NCBI RefSeq assembly: GCF_031846345.1
Contig: NZ_JAVRHX010000004.1
Span: 248,001 to 312,000 of the forward strand
Length of the DNA stretch: 64,000 bases
Source of the DNA: Glaciecola petra
GTDB taxonomy: Bacteria > Pseudomonadota > Gammaproteobacteria > Enterobacterales > Alteromonadaceae
Direction of reading: 5' to 3'
Part shown: positions 44,751 to 53,838 of the stretch, in pieces
Numbering within the stretch: the first letter of the stretch is position 1
How the letters are laid out: each line of letters starts with the position of its first letter
Notes under the pieces: model-generated
The model's input: the letters and a program-made list of their open reading frames with translations, nothing else
Databases searched by the model: none
Told to the model about the DNA's origin: nothing
Translations under genes and position numbers: made by a program

Positions 44751-44985
44751 CAAACCTACCTTTACCGAGTGCCAAGCTTTGGCAAACCTAACAAATCTTC
44801 TTATTGCAAACTAAGCTTGCTCCAGCAGCTTGTATCTTAGTAACACGCTTACTTATTAACAGTGATACCAATAACACTGACAATAAACCTAAGAAAGACT
44901 GGATAAGTATTAAAGTAGCGCAGTAAACATTGTTTATAGCATGCCGATACAATCATATATCGAATAACATATTTTGGAGTCAACA

Positions 44986-45414
44986 ATGAAAACTGGATAC
45001 TGGAAAGCGTCAGTAAAGCTAATGGGGCTTCTTTTAATTTTTGCTGTAAGCAGTGTGTCGGCATTTAAAGCTGACGAAGAACAAGCCATTGAAAATCACT
45101 CAAACACTGATATAAGCGAGAGCATGCAAATAGAAGCGCAAGCCTGCCCAGAATCATTTTATGATATTAGTTTGCCGTCGGGCGGCAAACTGTGCCAAGT
45201 TTTTGCCGCGGATTTTCCTGCATCTATGATATTTTTTGTGCCCACATCTCCAGAGGAAGTCGTTAACTTCTATAAAAATGATTCCACACAATTTACCAAT
45301 AGCAAACAAGTAAAAGACCGCTTTATGTTACAAACTAGCGATAAAAATACCACCCTGATCATATCTGCAGACGGCGAAGGGTCTCAAGTTGATGTACTTA
45401 TTAAGGCAATATAG
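44986..45414 (+). CDS. Exported protein of unknown function
   Basis: About 142 residues from ATG 44986, which has GGAG eight bases upstream; the longer frame starts with TTG. A basic N-terminus and hydrophobic stretch LMGLLLIFAVSSVSA form a signal peptide cleaved after about residue 26. The mature part has an acidic linker, two cysteines about 18 residues apart (ACPES and KLCQVF), and a compact alpha/beta region with FFVPTSPEEVVNFYKND, which resembles small lipocalin- or DUF-type stress proteins only loosely. I recognise no family. It stands alone between gltD and the DUF2726 gene. Confidence 0.6.
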   Translation: MKTGYWKASVKLMGLLLIFAVSSVSAFKADEEQAIENHSNTDISESMQIEAQACPESFYDISLPSGGKLCQVFAADFPASMIFFVPTSPEEVVNFYKNDSTQFTNSKQVKDRFMLQTSDKNTTLIISADGEGSQVDVLIKAI

Positions 45415-45563
45415 AAATTAGCTTTCGAGCTGTCTTAATATCAACAAAGCACTTCGGTACAATCAACTAATTAGTTCCAATACATTACTTGGCATATTGC
45501 TTGCTAACTTCCATAACAATCGCCCTACTTGCTGTTAAGTAGGCTTATTATCTTGGAGTTATT

Positions 45564-46163
45564 ATGGATATCGCTATTTTATTGTTGGCACTTATTATTT
45601 GTATTTCAGTTATCGCTATTAAGTTCAACCCAGAAAGTATTGAATTCCCATTTTCGGTTAAAAGTCAGTTGTTTACAGCGGCAGAACGACAATTTCTCAA
45701 CACAATTGAAACTGCTGTTGCTGGCGAATTTAGAGTACTGTGTAGAGTGAAACTATGTGACCTAGTCACGCTCAAACAAAACACTAATAAAAAACTCGCA
45801 AAATCAGCTTTAGTAAAGGCAGGTGCTCGACATGTGGATTTTGTATTGTGCAACAAGGACGATATGACCCCTGTTTTGGCCATAGATTTAGTTTATGGTA
45901 GCGGAAAAAATGGCCATAACACTCAGCGAGACTTTTTTGTTAGCGGAGCGTTAGATACAGCTGCAATACCTCATGCACGAATTAAAGCACGTGGTGGTTA
46001 TACCTTGTCTGAAATACAAGAGTGTATTGAAACTAAGTTAGTGCCATTGCGTCGTCGACAAGGCAAGATACCTTTTAGTCATCGCAACGCAAAACCCAGT
46101 GTCATTCAACAGAAAAAGCGCCCTACTCGCCCATTGAGCCAGTCGAGAAAATATGCTGCTTAA
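45564..46163 (+). CDS. DUF2726 protein with N-terminal membrane helix
   Basis: A 199-residue protein. One N-terminal membrane helix (about 2-20) is followed by the DUF2726 domain (about 33-160), recognised by the LFTAAERQFLNTIETAV segment, the RVKLCDLV turn, HVDFVLCNKDDMTPVLAIDL and a RDFFVSGALDTAAIPHARI core. This layout resembles topoisomerase/restriction-endonuclease-like folds, with D and the AIDL acid as possible catalytic positions. The last 35 residues are strongly basic (RRRQGKIPFSHRN, KKRPTRP) and could bind nucleic acid. Its function is unknown. GGAG precedes the ATG, and a terminator follows. Confidence 0.78.
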   Translation: MDIAILLLALIICISVIAIKFNPESIEFPFSVKSQLFTAAERQFLNTIETAVAGEFRVLCRVKLCDLVTLKQNTNKKLAKSALVKAGARHVDFVLCNKDDMTPVLAIDLVYGSGKNGHNTQRDFFVSGALDTAAIPHARIKARGGYTLSEIQECIETKLVPLRRRQGKIPFSHRNAKPSVIQQKKRPTRPLSQSRKYAA

Positions 46164-46189
46164 CTAGTATTAAGCTTGTATAAAAACCA

Positions 46190-46220
46190 AGAGCGCCTAA
46201 AATGGCGCTTTTGTGTTTTT
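46190..46220 (+). terminator. Rho-independent terminator after the DUF2726 gene
   Basis: AGCGCC (46192-46197) pairs with GGCGCT (46204-46209) around a 6-base loop and is followed by TTTGTGTTTTT. It lies about 27 bases after the stop codon and separates this gene from mtnN. Confidence 0.8.
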
Positions 46221-46342
46221 AAATACTTCTCAACAACATAAAATAACGAACGCATTGTTTTTTTTCTTAGCCAGTATATTTAAGAAACTAATTTAAAAAG
46301 CTAAGCACAAAAACATACAAATTATTCAAAATAGGTATCTCA

Positions 46343-47035
46343 ATGAACATTTTAATACTCGGTGCAATGGAAGAGGAAATTACGCTTCTAAAAGAAAAAA
46401 TGCTTAATTTACGAAGCGAAAATGTTGCATATTTACATGTTTATAGAGGCAATATAAGTGGTCACGAGATCAGTTTAGTGCAATGTGGCATTGGTAAAGT
46501 AGCTTCTGCAGCAGCCACTGCGTTACTTATTCAAGCGCTTTCTCCCGATTATGTCATCAATACCGGCTCAGCGGGTGGATTTGACCCTGAATTAGACATT
46601 GGTGATGTTGTCATTGCAACAGAGCTTCTGCATCACGATGTGAATGTAACGCATTTTGGCTATGAATTGGGTCAGGTTCCACAAATGCCCTTACATTATA
46701 AGAGTGATAAGACGCTCGTCCAATTAGCGCTTGATGCCATAGGGCAATTAACCAACGTGAAAGTGACTAGCGGTTTGGTGTGTAGTGGCGATAGTTTTGT
46801 TGGAAGCGATGAAGCCGCACAAAAAATTCGCGACGATTTTGTCGATATGAAAGCAGTTGAAATGGAAGGTGCGGCCATTGCCCAAGTTTGCCATTTAATG
46901 AACACCCCTTTTGTTGTTATTCGAAGTTTGTCAGATATTGCCGGTAAGACCTCTAGTATGTCATTTGATGCCTACCTAGTAGTGGCAGCAAAAAATTCTG
47001 CAGAAATGACCTTATTAATGTTGAAAAACCTATAG
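46343..47035 (+). CDS. mtnN: 5'-Methylthioadenosine/S-adenosylhomocysteine nucleosidase MtnN
   Basis: Cleaves adenine from methylthioadenosine, S-adenosylhomocysteine and 5'-deoxyadenosine, feeding methionine salvage and quorum-signal precursor formation. 230 residues, a nucleoside phosphorylase fold. The general-base Glu lies in GAMEEEI near residue 12, the ribose-binding block in VEMEGAAIAQVC, and the catalytic Asp in RSLSDIAG. GSAGGFDPELDIGDVVIA is also characteristic. It precedes the CobD-like and btuF genes; a pfs-btuF pairing is also known from E. coli. Confidence 0.95.
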   Translation: MNILILGAMEEEITLLKEKMLNLRSENVAYLHVYRGNISGHEISLVQCGIGKVASAAATALLIQALSPDYVINTGSAGGFDPELDIGDVVIATELLHHDVNVTHFGYELGQVPQMPLHYKSDKTLVQLALDAIGQLTNVKVTSGLVCSGDSFVGSDEAAQKIRDDFVDMKAVEMEGAAIAQVCHLMNTPFVVIRSLSDIAGKTSSMSFDAYLVVAAKNSAEMTLLMLKNL

Positions 47036-47089
47036 TATTTATGGCCTAGCTTGGTCTCATAATTAAGATGTATGAATGGGTAAAATCTA

Positions 47090-48058
47090 TTGAATCTAAG
47101 TGACTTTAACTACCTAGCGATGCTGTCTGAATTGAGCACTATTTGGGTTTTATTAGCTGCTTTAGTGTTGGATAAATATGTCCCCATTCCGTCGTCTATA
47201 AACCCACTTGATTTATTTAACTTGCTCTCAGTGAGAATGACAACAAAGGTACTAAAATCTACACATACACCCAAACAGCAATCAATAGCAGGGTTTAGTG
47301 CTCATTTAATTCTAGTTTTGCCGTTTGTAACGATTGTTGCCGCCTTGTATCTGCTTGCTGGATTGCCTTGGTTACTCAACATCATTTTATTGTGGTTGTC
47401 ACTGCAATTTAATAGCGATCGACATATTTTTTTAAGCGCGTCTAGCGCGCTGTCACAAGATAAACTTACTCTAGCTAGAGAACTATCGCAGCAAAAACTA
47501 CGCAGAGAAACAAAATTGTTGTCTAAAATGGGGTTGTCGAAGGCGCTTGTCGAAGGCTTATTTGCGCGCTATCAATATCAATATGTTAGTGTCATTTTTT
47601 GTTTTTTACTGCTTGGCCCACTAGCGGCCTTTGCCTATAGATTAAGTTTTACTTGCTCACAATCATGGAACGGTAAGCATACTGCATTTAACCATTTTTC
47701 ACGCTTTACACAAATAAGCTGTCGAACAATCCAATGTTTACCAAGCTTATTATCGAATATGCTTTTTTGTTTATTATTTTCGCCAACATCATTTGTGAAA
47801 GACTATGCTAACATCAAAACATGGCGTCAAAGCATATTGTGCCCAGCAGAAGTCATGCGTCAAACCCTTAGGCTTATCATCAACAAAAATACGGGTGGCC
47901 CAATTTTTTATGATAATCAAAAAATATCTCGTCAACGATATATAGCGTTGAGTCAATTAGAACCAGAACCAATGGACGTCAACAAGTTGCAAAACAAATT
48001 GAACATCCATTTATTAATTATCGTATTATTTGGGGCCGTTTGCGTCTACCTAGTTTGA
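47090..48058 (+). CDS. CobD/CbiB-like membrane protein (AmpE/CobD superfamily)
   Basis: A 322-residue membrane protein with four or five hydrophobic segments. The region LARELSQQKLRRETKLLSK and the following FLLLGPLAAFAYRLSF match the layout of CobD/CbiB, which attaches aminopropanol in cobalamin synthesis. However, the usual AEN-x-x-DG and NTLDSM motifs are not recognisable, so catalytic activity is doubtful. AmpE, a relative with a different role, is an alternative. Its place just upstream of btuF favours a link to cobalamin or cobinamide handling. The start is a TTG at 47090 (ATG 47120 is possible). It overlaps the longer, less likely btuF start. Confidence 0.5.
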   Translation: MNLSDFNYLAMLSELSTIWVLLAALVLDKYVPIPSSINPLDLFNLLSVRMTTKVLKSTHTPKQQSIAGFSAHLILVLPFVTIVAALYLLAGLPWLLNIILLWLSLQFNSDRHIFLSASSALSQDKLTLARELSQQKLRRETKLLSKMGLSKALVEGLFARYQYQYVSVIFCFLLLGPLAAFAYRLSFTCSQSWNGKHTAFNHFSRFTQISCRTIQCLPSLLSNMLFCLLFSPTSFVKDYANIKTWRQSILCPAEVMRQTLRLIINKNTGGPIFYDNQKISRQRYIALSQLEPEPMDVNKLQNKLNIHLLIIVLFGAVCVYLV

Positions 48059-48066
48059 AAACAACA

Positions 48067-48918
48067 ATGAATAAAACCTTAGTATTTTTCATATTCATCA
48101 TAAGTGGAGGCATTTTACCCCATGCAAGCAGCTACTCTGTTGATACCACTCAAAGCTATGAAACAAACAAGCGTATCATTGCACTCAGCCCGCATTTAAC
48201 TGAAATTGTTTATGCGCTTGAACAACAAACTTACTTAGTCGGAGTAAGTGATTACAGTGACTTTCCACCAGAGGCGTCTGAATTGCCAACAGTGGCCAGC
48301 TATCAGGGCGCCAATATTGCATCGATAATTCGTTTGCAACCAAGCCATATTTTAGTGTGGCAAGGTGGCAACAAAGACGCTGACATTCAGCGGCTTCGAG
48401 AGCAAGGTTTTAATATTTATTTATCATCGATTGCCACACCACAAGATCTCGTTAGCGATATCAGAAATATTGGCGCATTCTTAAATTCAACCAAGAAAGC
48501 AAATATACTTGCCAATAATCTTGAGGCTAAATTAAGAGCGCTCAATGATGAGCGTAAAAACCTAAGATCCGTCGTTTATTATTTGAATAAAGTGCCAATG
48601 GTCGGATTGGGGAACGATCCTTGGTTAAACAGCCTACTTAATTTGTGTCATTTAGAAAATATTTATCACGACAAGGTTCAGGCATACCCACAATTAAATA
48701 TTGCGGATATTATTAGGCGTCAACCCGAAATAATTATCGCTGCTAATGGGTCCACTTATGACCTAGAACGATCATTTTGGGAAGCTCATTCACGTGTGCT
48801 TAAGAAGACCTCAGTATTGATGATCAATCCTGATGCAATGCATCGATTTACACCACGAGCGATTGACGAAACTATTCGCTTGTGCAATCTGGTCAAACAG
48901 ACTAACTTAAATGATTAG
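48067..48918 (+). CDS. btuF: Cobalamin-binding periplasmic protein BtuF
   Basis: Periplasmic vitamin B12-binding component for the BtuCD importer. About 283 residues from ATG 48067; the longer frame would start with TTG at 48040. A signal peptide (about 1-22) precedes two lobes with the class III binding-protein fold. The typical KRIIALSPHLTEIVYALEQQTYLVGVSDYSDFP opening, the PTVASYQGANIASIIRLQPSHILVW block and a long linking helix are visible. btuC and btuD are not in the window. A CobD-like gene precedes it, 8 bases away. Confidence 0.88.
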   Translation: MNKTLVFFIFIISGGILPHASSYSVDTTQSYETNKRIIALSPHLTEIVYALEQQTYLVGVSDYSDFPPEASELPTVASYQGANIASIIRLQPSHILVWQGGNKDADIQRLREQGFNIYLSSIATPQDLVSDIRNIGAFLNSTKKANILANNLEAKLRALNDERKNLRSVVYYLNKVPMVGLGNDPWLNSLLNLCHLENIYHDKVQAYPQLNIADIIRRQPEIIIAANGSTYDLERSFWEAHSRVLKKTSVLMINPDAMHRFTPRAIDETIRLCNLVKQTNLND

Positions 48919-48952
48919 GTAAACCACATTACACTGTTAAAAGGATAAGATT

Positions 48953-49351
48953 ATGAAAAATATCACGACCCTTGTTATGGGAATCTTGTTGCTGAGCGCC
49001 ACATGCATAACATTTGCAGAAGAAAACCAAAGTATAAGCGCAAACGACTTTTTAAGCTTAACAAAAAGCAACGACGAGCATAGCAAAGTGCTTCTGTTAG
49101 ATGTGCGAACGGTTAATGAGTTTAATAATGGTCACGTTCCTGGTGCGATTAATATACCTGTCGCTGAATTACCCGATGCGCTTGCTAAATTGGGGGATAA
49201 GTCTCAGCAAATCGTTGTTTATTGCCGGTCTGGAGTCAGAGCAGGTCGCGCTATTCATTTTTTAGAGCAACAAGGCTTTCAAAACTTGTTGCACCTAGAA
49301 GGCGACTATTTGGCATGGGAAGAAAACGCCCTGCCAATCGAAAAGCCCTAA
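48953..49351 (+). CDS. Periplasmic rhodanese-like protein
   Basis: A 132-residue exported single-domain rhodanese. The signal peptide ends at TFAEE (about residue 22). The sulfurtransferase fold shows LLDVRTVNEFNNGHVPGAINIPVAEL and the active-site loop VVYCRSGVRAGRA with the catalytic Cys in a six-residue CRSGVR loop, the size of true sulfur-transferring rhodaneses. AAAAGGATAAG precedes the ATG. Such proteins handle sulfane sulfur or redox repair in the periplasm; the acceptor is unknown. It runs convergent to tyrS, 13 bases away. Confidence 0.88.
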   Translation: MKNITTLVMGILLLSATCITFAEENQSISANDFLSLTKSNDEHSKVLLLDVRTVNEFNNGHVPGAINIPVAELPDALAKLGDKSQQIVVYCRSGVRAGRAIHFLEQQGFQNLLHLEGDYLAWEENALPIEKP

Positions 49352-49364
49352 CACCAGTGTATGC

Positions 49365-50564
49365 TTACCTTAGTGTTACACGGGCAAACTTTCGTTTACC
49401 AACTTGATACACGGCAGTGCCACTTTGCGCTAGTCGTAGCCGAGTATCAGTAACTTTTTCACCATCAATCTTTACTGCGCCCTGCTTAATCATGCGCATA
49501 GCATCAGATGTTGACCCTACCAAGGAGGCTTGCTTTAGTAAATTGCCAATGACTATACCGTCTTGGTCGAGTGAAATTTCAAGTTCGGGCATTTCGTCAG
49601 GTATCGCATTTTTTTGAAAGCGTTGAATAAAATCTTGATGTGCGACCTCAGCAGCAGCATCGCTATGAAAACGCGCGATAATTTCTTTTGCTAATTCTAT
49701 TTTCACGTCACGCGGATTTCGCCCTTCTTCAATTTGAACTTTCAATGCTGCGATATCATCAATGGCTCTAAAGCTCAACAAATCAAAATATCGCCACATC
49801 AACTCATCAGAGATAGACATGATTTTGCCAAACATGTCATTTGGTGCGTCAGTGATACCAATATAATTATTAAGGGACTTTGACATTTTTTGCACACCGT
49901 CTAAGCCCTCTAGCAAAGGCATCATCAATACAGTTTGTTGTGCTTGGCCTTGCGACTTTTGGAGTTCTCGTCCCATCAATAGATTAAACCGCTGATCGGT
50001 TCCACCAAGCTCTACATCAGCTTCTAAAGCAACTGAATCCCAGCCTTGAACCAATGGGTATAAGAATTCATGAATCGCAATAGCTTGGCCATTTGCATAG
50101 CGTTTTTTAAAGTCATCTCGCTCTAACATTCTGGCGACGGTTTGGCTAGCCGCTAGTTTAATCATTCCCGCAGCACCCAGCTTATTCATCCATTCGCTAT
50201 TAAACCTAATCGTGGTTTTTTCAGGGTCGAGAATTTTGAATACTTGTTCTTGATAAGTTTTTGCGTTTTCTAAAATTTGCGCTTCAGTTAAGGGCTTTCG
50301 GGTCACGTTTTTACCGGTTGGGTCACCAATAAGTCCGGTAAAATCTCCTATCAAAAATATTACTTCATGCCCAAGTTGCTGGAAAGTTCTGAGTTTGTTG
50401 ATTAAGACTGTATGCCCAAGATGCAAATCGGGTGCAGTTGGATCAAAGCCAGCTTTCACTTTTAGAGGTTTAGTGCTCTTTAAGCGTTCAATAAGGTCTT
50501 CTTCTATTAAAATCTCATCTGAACCACGTTTTATTTCAGCAAATGCTGCTTCCCAACTTGCCAT
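49365..50564 (-). CDS. tyrS: Tyrosyl-tRNA synthetase
   Basis: Charges tRNA-Tyr. 399 residues, class I. The HIGH signature is HLGH at about residues 47-50 in APDLHLGHTVLINKL; KMSKS is present as KMSKSLNNYIGI near residue 230; the C-terminal S4 RNA-binding domain (about 335-399) includes MRMIKQGAVKIDGEKV. The sequence matches the short TyrRS group (TyrZ/TyrRS of many proteobacteria) rather than the long E. coli enzyme. It is divergent from the MepM-like gene. Confidence 0.95.
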   Translation of the reverse strand: MASWEAAFAEIKRGSDEILIEEDLIERLKSTKPLKVKAGFDPTAPDLHLGHTVLINKLRTFQQLGHEVIFLIGDFTGLIGDPTGKNVTRKPLTEAQILENAKTYQEQVFKILDPEKTTIRFNSEWMNKLGAAGMIKLAASQTVARMLERDDFKKRYANGQAIAIHEFLYPLVQGWDSVALEADVELGGTDQRFNLLMGRELQKSQGQAQQTVLMMPLLEGLDGVQKMSKSLNNYIGITDAPNDMFGKIMSISDELMWRYFDLLSFRAIDDIAALKVQIEEGRNPRDVKIELAKEIIARFHSDAAAEVAHQDFIQRFQKNAIPDEMPELEISLDQDGIVIGNLLKQASLVGSTSDAMRMIKQGAVKIDGEKVTDTRLRLAQSGTAVYQVGKRKFARVTLR

Positions 50565-50802
50565 GTAATAATCCTGTTGTATGGTGTTTTTTTATTCATA
50601 TCTATCCGCATAATTCTTATGCAAATGACCTTACACAACCGCTTTTAAAAGGCAAATAAAGCAAGCTTAATAAAACAAAATACTGATAGATGTACAAATG
50701 CTTTAACTAGTAAATTGAACCTTTTAGCTGGAATACGGACCAAAATCGTTATATTCTGCTGTTTAAGAGTTGTCAAATCGCGAGCACATAGTTTACGAGT
50801 CT

Positions 50803-52143
50803 ATGATCCACAATACAATAAAACATCTGCCAAAACCCCACAGATTCGCCTTATTATTTTTAGGGCTTGTGGTATTGAGCTTAGTTTTTTGGCCTGCGGA
50901 TAGGAGTGAGGCTTCGCGTGCATTAAATATCATGGAACTTGAAGTTGGCGTAAAATATCCTGTAGAGATACGCATCACGCCCAGCGAATCATTAGACATT
51001 GATACACAGCATGCTGATATTGAACTTAGCTCATATACGGTCAAACGTGGCGACACACTTGCCAAAATATTTTCTAATTTTGGATTGAGTCCTCAAACAA
51101 CGTTTAAAGTCAGTCAAGCCAGCGAAGACGCAAAACGCTTAACCCGAATGAAACCAAACGATTTGCTTTACCTAAGCATTGAAGAAAAAAGTAACGATGA
51201 CAAGGGCGACAAGCTATCCAATTCCGGCGGTTCAAAACACTTAAATGCCTTACATTACCCGTTTTCAAATACCGAGACCCTCATTATCACTGCAAGCGAT
51301 GATGGCTATAATTCGGAAGTCGAAACTAAGAATATCGATCGTGTTCTGGGTTTCGGTCAAGGAGTAATTACCAGTAACTTTTGGAATGCAGGCACCGCAG
51401 CCGGCCTGAGCGACAATAAAATTATGGAATTGGCCGGTATCTTTGGTTGGGACATTGATTTTGCCCAAGAGATCCGAGAAGGAGATGACTTTAATGTGGT
51501 ATACGAAGAATTATATATTGACGGAGAATTTGTAGGATATGGTGACATCGTAGCGGCTGAATTTACTAACCAAGGCGATACTTACACGGCAATTAGGTAT
51601 ACCGATGGTCGTTACTACACGCCAGAGGGTCGCAGTATGCGTAAAAGCTTTTTACGCGCTCCAATTAATTTTAAATATGTCAGTTCCAACTTCAACCCAC
51701 GCCGCTTGCATCCTGTTCAAAAACGTATAAAACCGCATAGAGGTGTTGATTATGTTGCAAAAATTGGCACGCCAGTAATGGCCGCTGGAGACGGCAAAGT
51801 AATAAAGTCGGGTTATGATCGCTTTAATGGTCATCATGTATTTTTACAACATGGTGAAAAATATCAAACCAAATATCTACACTTTACCAAACGCGCAGTA
51901 AAAGTGGGGCAAACTGTCAAACAGGGACAAGTTATTGGGTATTTAGGCGGCACAGGTATGGTAACCGGTGCGCATTTACACTACGAATTTCTCGTTGATG
52001 GTGTTCACAGAAATCCTCGCACAGTTGCCCTGCCAAAAGCAGAACCTATTGAGGCAAAAGAAAAGATTAAATTTTTGGAGATTGCCAAACGCAAAGTCAC
52101 GCTCATGGGCAAGCATAAACAGATAATGCTGGCTAAGAACTAG
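50803..52143 (+). CDS. mepM: Peptidoglycan DD-metalloendopeptidase MepM-like (M23)
   Basis: Murein hydrolase that cuts D-Ala-mDAP crosslinks to let the wall grow. About 446 residues from ATG 50803; the longer frame starts with TTG. One N-terminal membrane anchor (about 13-33, following LPKPHR as in E. coli MepM), a LysM-type repeat (about 70-120, YTVKRGDTLAKIFSNFGLS), an OapA-like middle domain, and the M23 domain (about 305-400), with zinc ligands in HRGVDY and HLHYEF. FNPRRLHPVQKRIKPHRGVD is typical. It starts 238 bases from the divergent tyrS gene. Confidence 0.9.
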   Translation: MIHNTIKHLPKPHRFALLFLGLVVLSLVFWPADRSEASRALNIMELEVGVKYPVEIRITPSESLDIDTQHADIELSSYTVKRGDTLAKIFSNFGLSPQTTFKVSQASEDAKRLTRMKPNDLLYLSIEEKSNDDKGDKLSNSGGSKHLNALHYPFSNTETLIITASDDGYNSEVETKNIDRVLGFGQGVITSNFWNAGTAAGLSDNKIMELAGIFGWDIDFAQEIREGDDFNVVYEELYIDGEFVGYGDIVAAEFTNQGDTYTAIRYTDGRYYTPEGRSMRKSFLRAPINFKYVSSNFNPRRLHPVQKRIKPHRGVDYVAKIGTPVMAAGDGKVIKSGYDRFNGHHVFLQHGEKYQTKYLHFTKRAVKVGQTVKQGQVIGYLGGTGMVTGAHLHYEFLVDGVHRNPRTVALPKAEPIEAKEKIKFLEIAKRKVTLMGKHKQIMLAKN

Positions 52144-52149
52144 TTTGCG

Positions 52150-52587
52150 CTAAACACTTACTGTTGATTGACGGGTAACAAGAGAAAGCTTTTCAAGACT
52201 TGCCATCCAACCATGTTGCTGCAGAAGCATTTCATTTTCTACATGAAAACCAGACTGTGACAACTCTATCTGTGTGCTTAAATTTGGTGTTTGTTTAAAA
52301 CACACTTTGACTTTGGTTATGTCGTTAGTGTCATCCCAACGCCATGTGAAACTAATTAAAGCGTTCTGTTCTATTTGTTGATAAGTTCCCACCGCCGATT
52401 GTTGAAAGCCATCGGGGCTTTGAAAAACAACTCTAAAATCGCCACCTTCCAAAAAATTAGACACAAATTGAGATACAATTAAATCACCTGGAGCAAACCA
52501 TTTTGATAAAACGCTCGGCTCATTAAATGCTTCATAAACTAAATCAATGTCTGCATTTAACACACCTTTAAGTGTAAAGTCGTACAT
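52150..52587 (-). CDS. SRPBCC (AHSA1-like) domain protein
   Basis: A 145-residue protein of the START/SRPBCC superfamily, Activator-of-Hsp90-ATPase-like group. The family signs are the N-terminal VYEAFNEPSVLSKWFAPGD, the FRVVFQSPDGFQQSAVGTYQQIEQN strand and the QHGWMASLEKLS C-terminal helix. These proteins bind hydrophobic small molecules; most are of unknown function in bacteria. A GGAG lies about 15 bases before the ATG. It is convergent with the MepM-like gene, 6 bases apart. Confidence 0.82.
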   Translation of the reverse strand: MYDFTLKGVLNADIDLVYEAFNEPSVLSKWFAPGDLIVSQFVSNFLEGGDFRVVFQSPDGFQQSAVGTYQQIEQNALISFTWRWDDTNDITKVKVCFKQTPNLSTQIELSQSGFHVENEMLLQQHGWMASLEKLSLVTRQSTVSV

Positions 52588-52739
52588 GTATGTAAAACAC
52601 TCCTTTTACTTGTTCGATAGTTCCAATTTCGACATTTTTTTGTATCGGCAAGCTAAGCAAGTTCGTGAGTGCATTTGATCCTATTCATACACTTAATTAA
52701 CAGGTAGTATTTAACTAAACCTAACTAACGGCTTTTATT

Positions 52740-53696
52740 GTGAGTAAAATCAAACTGGCGATTGTTAGCAGAGACTATAAAGAATATCTCTCAATGTTTG
52801 AATGTGAGGCACAACTTCTTCAAAACTACGAAGTAATCTATGCAGGCACAGATAACGATTCTGTAAAATTGCGTCGGGTACAAAATGAGTCTGAGGTGTT
52901 GATAAGTGAACCGGATATAGCAGCGAAATTTGCCCATAAATGTCAATCATTGCTATGGATACAATCTACGTGGGCAGGCAATAACGTATTGCAAAAAAGT
53001 GACTTAAAACACATAAAAGTAAGCGGCGTAAAAGGCATTTTTGCACAACGAATGAGCGAATATGTTTTATCTTACATTTTATATTTTCATCGTAAAATCG
53101 AACAATATCAAAATCTTAAAAGTAAAGGTGTATGGCAACAATTGCCTATCGACATTTTGAGTAATAAAACCCTAGGAATAATGGGGTTAGGCAGTATTGG
53201 CAAGCAAGTCGCAAGTGCAGCAAATAACTTGGGGATGAAGGTACTCGGCTATTCAAACAGCATAAAAAATATTACAGGTGTCTCTGAGTATATCGGGGAT
53301 GATTTGTATGCGTTTACGGCTAAATGCGATTATTTAGTGAATCTTTTGCCCGAAACAGACACCACAATTGGTATGTGTGACGCTAAATTTTTTAATCACA
53401 TGAAAAAAAATTCCATATTCATTAATGCGGGAAGAGGCAGCATTATTGATGAACCCACATCTCTTATAATGGCCATTAATAAAGGATTCCTTTCAGGAGC
53501 CGTACTCGATGTTTTTGAACAAGAACCCTTGCCACAAGAACACCCATATTACCTCAACCCGAATATTCATATCACTTGTCACACAGCTGCCGTATCAGAA
53601 CCCACTTCAGTATTTGAGGTGTTTTTAGAAAATGCACAACGCTATACCAACAATAATGAGCTTTTGTATTTACATGACTTTAACAAGGGCTACTGA
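52740..53696 (+). CDS. D-2-hydroxyacid dehydrogenase
   Basis: NAD(P)-dependent oxidoreductase of 318 residues from a GTG start. The Rossmann motif is GLGSIGKQVASAANNLG; the substrate-binding Arg lies in NAGRGSIIDE; the catalytic Glu is in VFEQEPLP, and the catalytic His in ITCHTAAVSEP. This His has the usual CH-T-A-A setting of the D-isomer-specific family, related to GhrA-type glyoxylate/hydroxypyruvate reductases. The substrate cannot be fixed from sequence. The next gene, on the same strand, is 142 bases away. Confidence 0.88.
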   Translation: MSKIKLAIVSRDYKEYLSMFECEAQLLQNYEVIYAGTDNDSVKLRRVQNESEVLISEPDIAAKFAHKCQSLLWIQSTWAGNNVLQKSDLKHIKVSGVKGIFAQRMSEYVLSYILYFHRKIEQYQNLKSKGVWQQLPIDILSNKTLGIMGLGSIGKQVASAANNLGMKVLGYSNSIKNITGVSEYIGDDLYAFTAKCDYLVNLLPETDTTIGMCDAKFFNHMKKNSIFINAGRGSIIDEPTSLIMAINKGFLSGAVLDVFEQEPLPQEHPYYLNPNIHITCHTAAVSEPTSVFEVFLENAQRYTNNNELLYLHDFNKGY

Positions 53697-53838
53697 AATT
53701 AGTAAATCCTAGTAAATACCTGAGCTTGAGCGTGTATTTTACGTACTAAAACAGTTAAGTTATGTTGTGTTATACCGATACAATGTTTATTATAGCGCTC
53801 ATTTTCTATGCGCCTTCAATTTTCTCCGGAGCCTTACC

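Noticed and set aside
47036..47089. Cobalamin riboswitch before the CobD-like/btuF genes
   Set aside because: The gap from mtnN is only 54 bases, far too short for the riboswitch, and no B12-box is visible.
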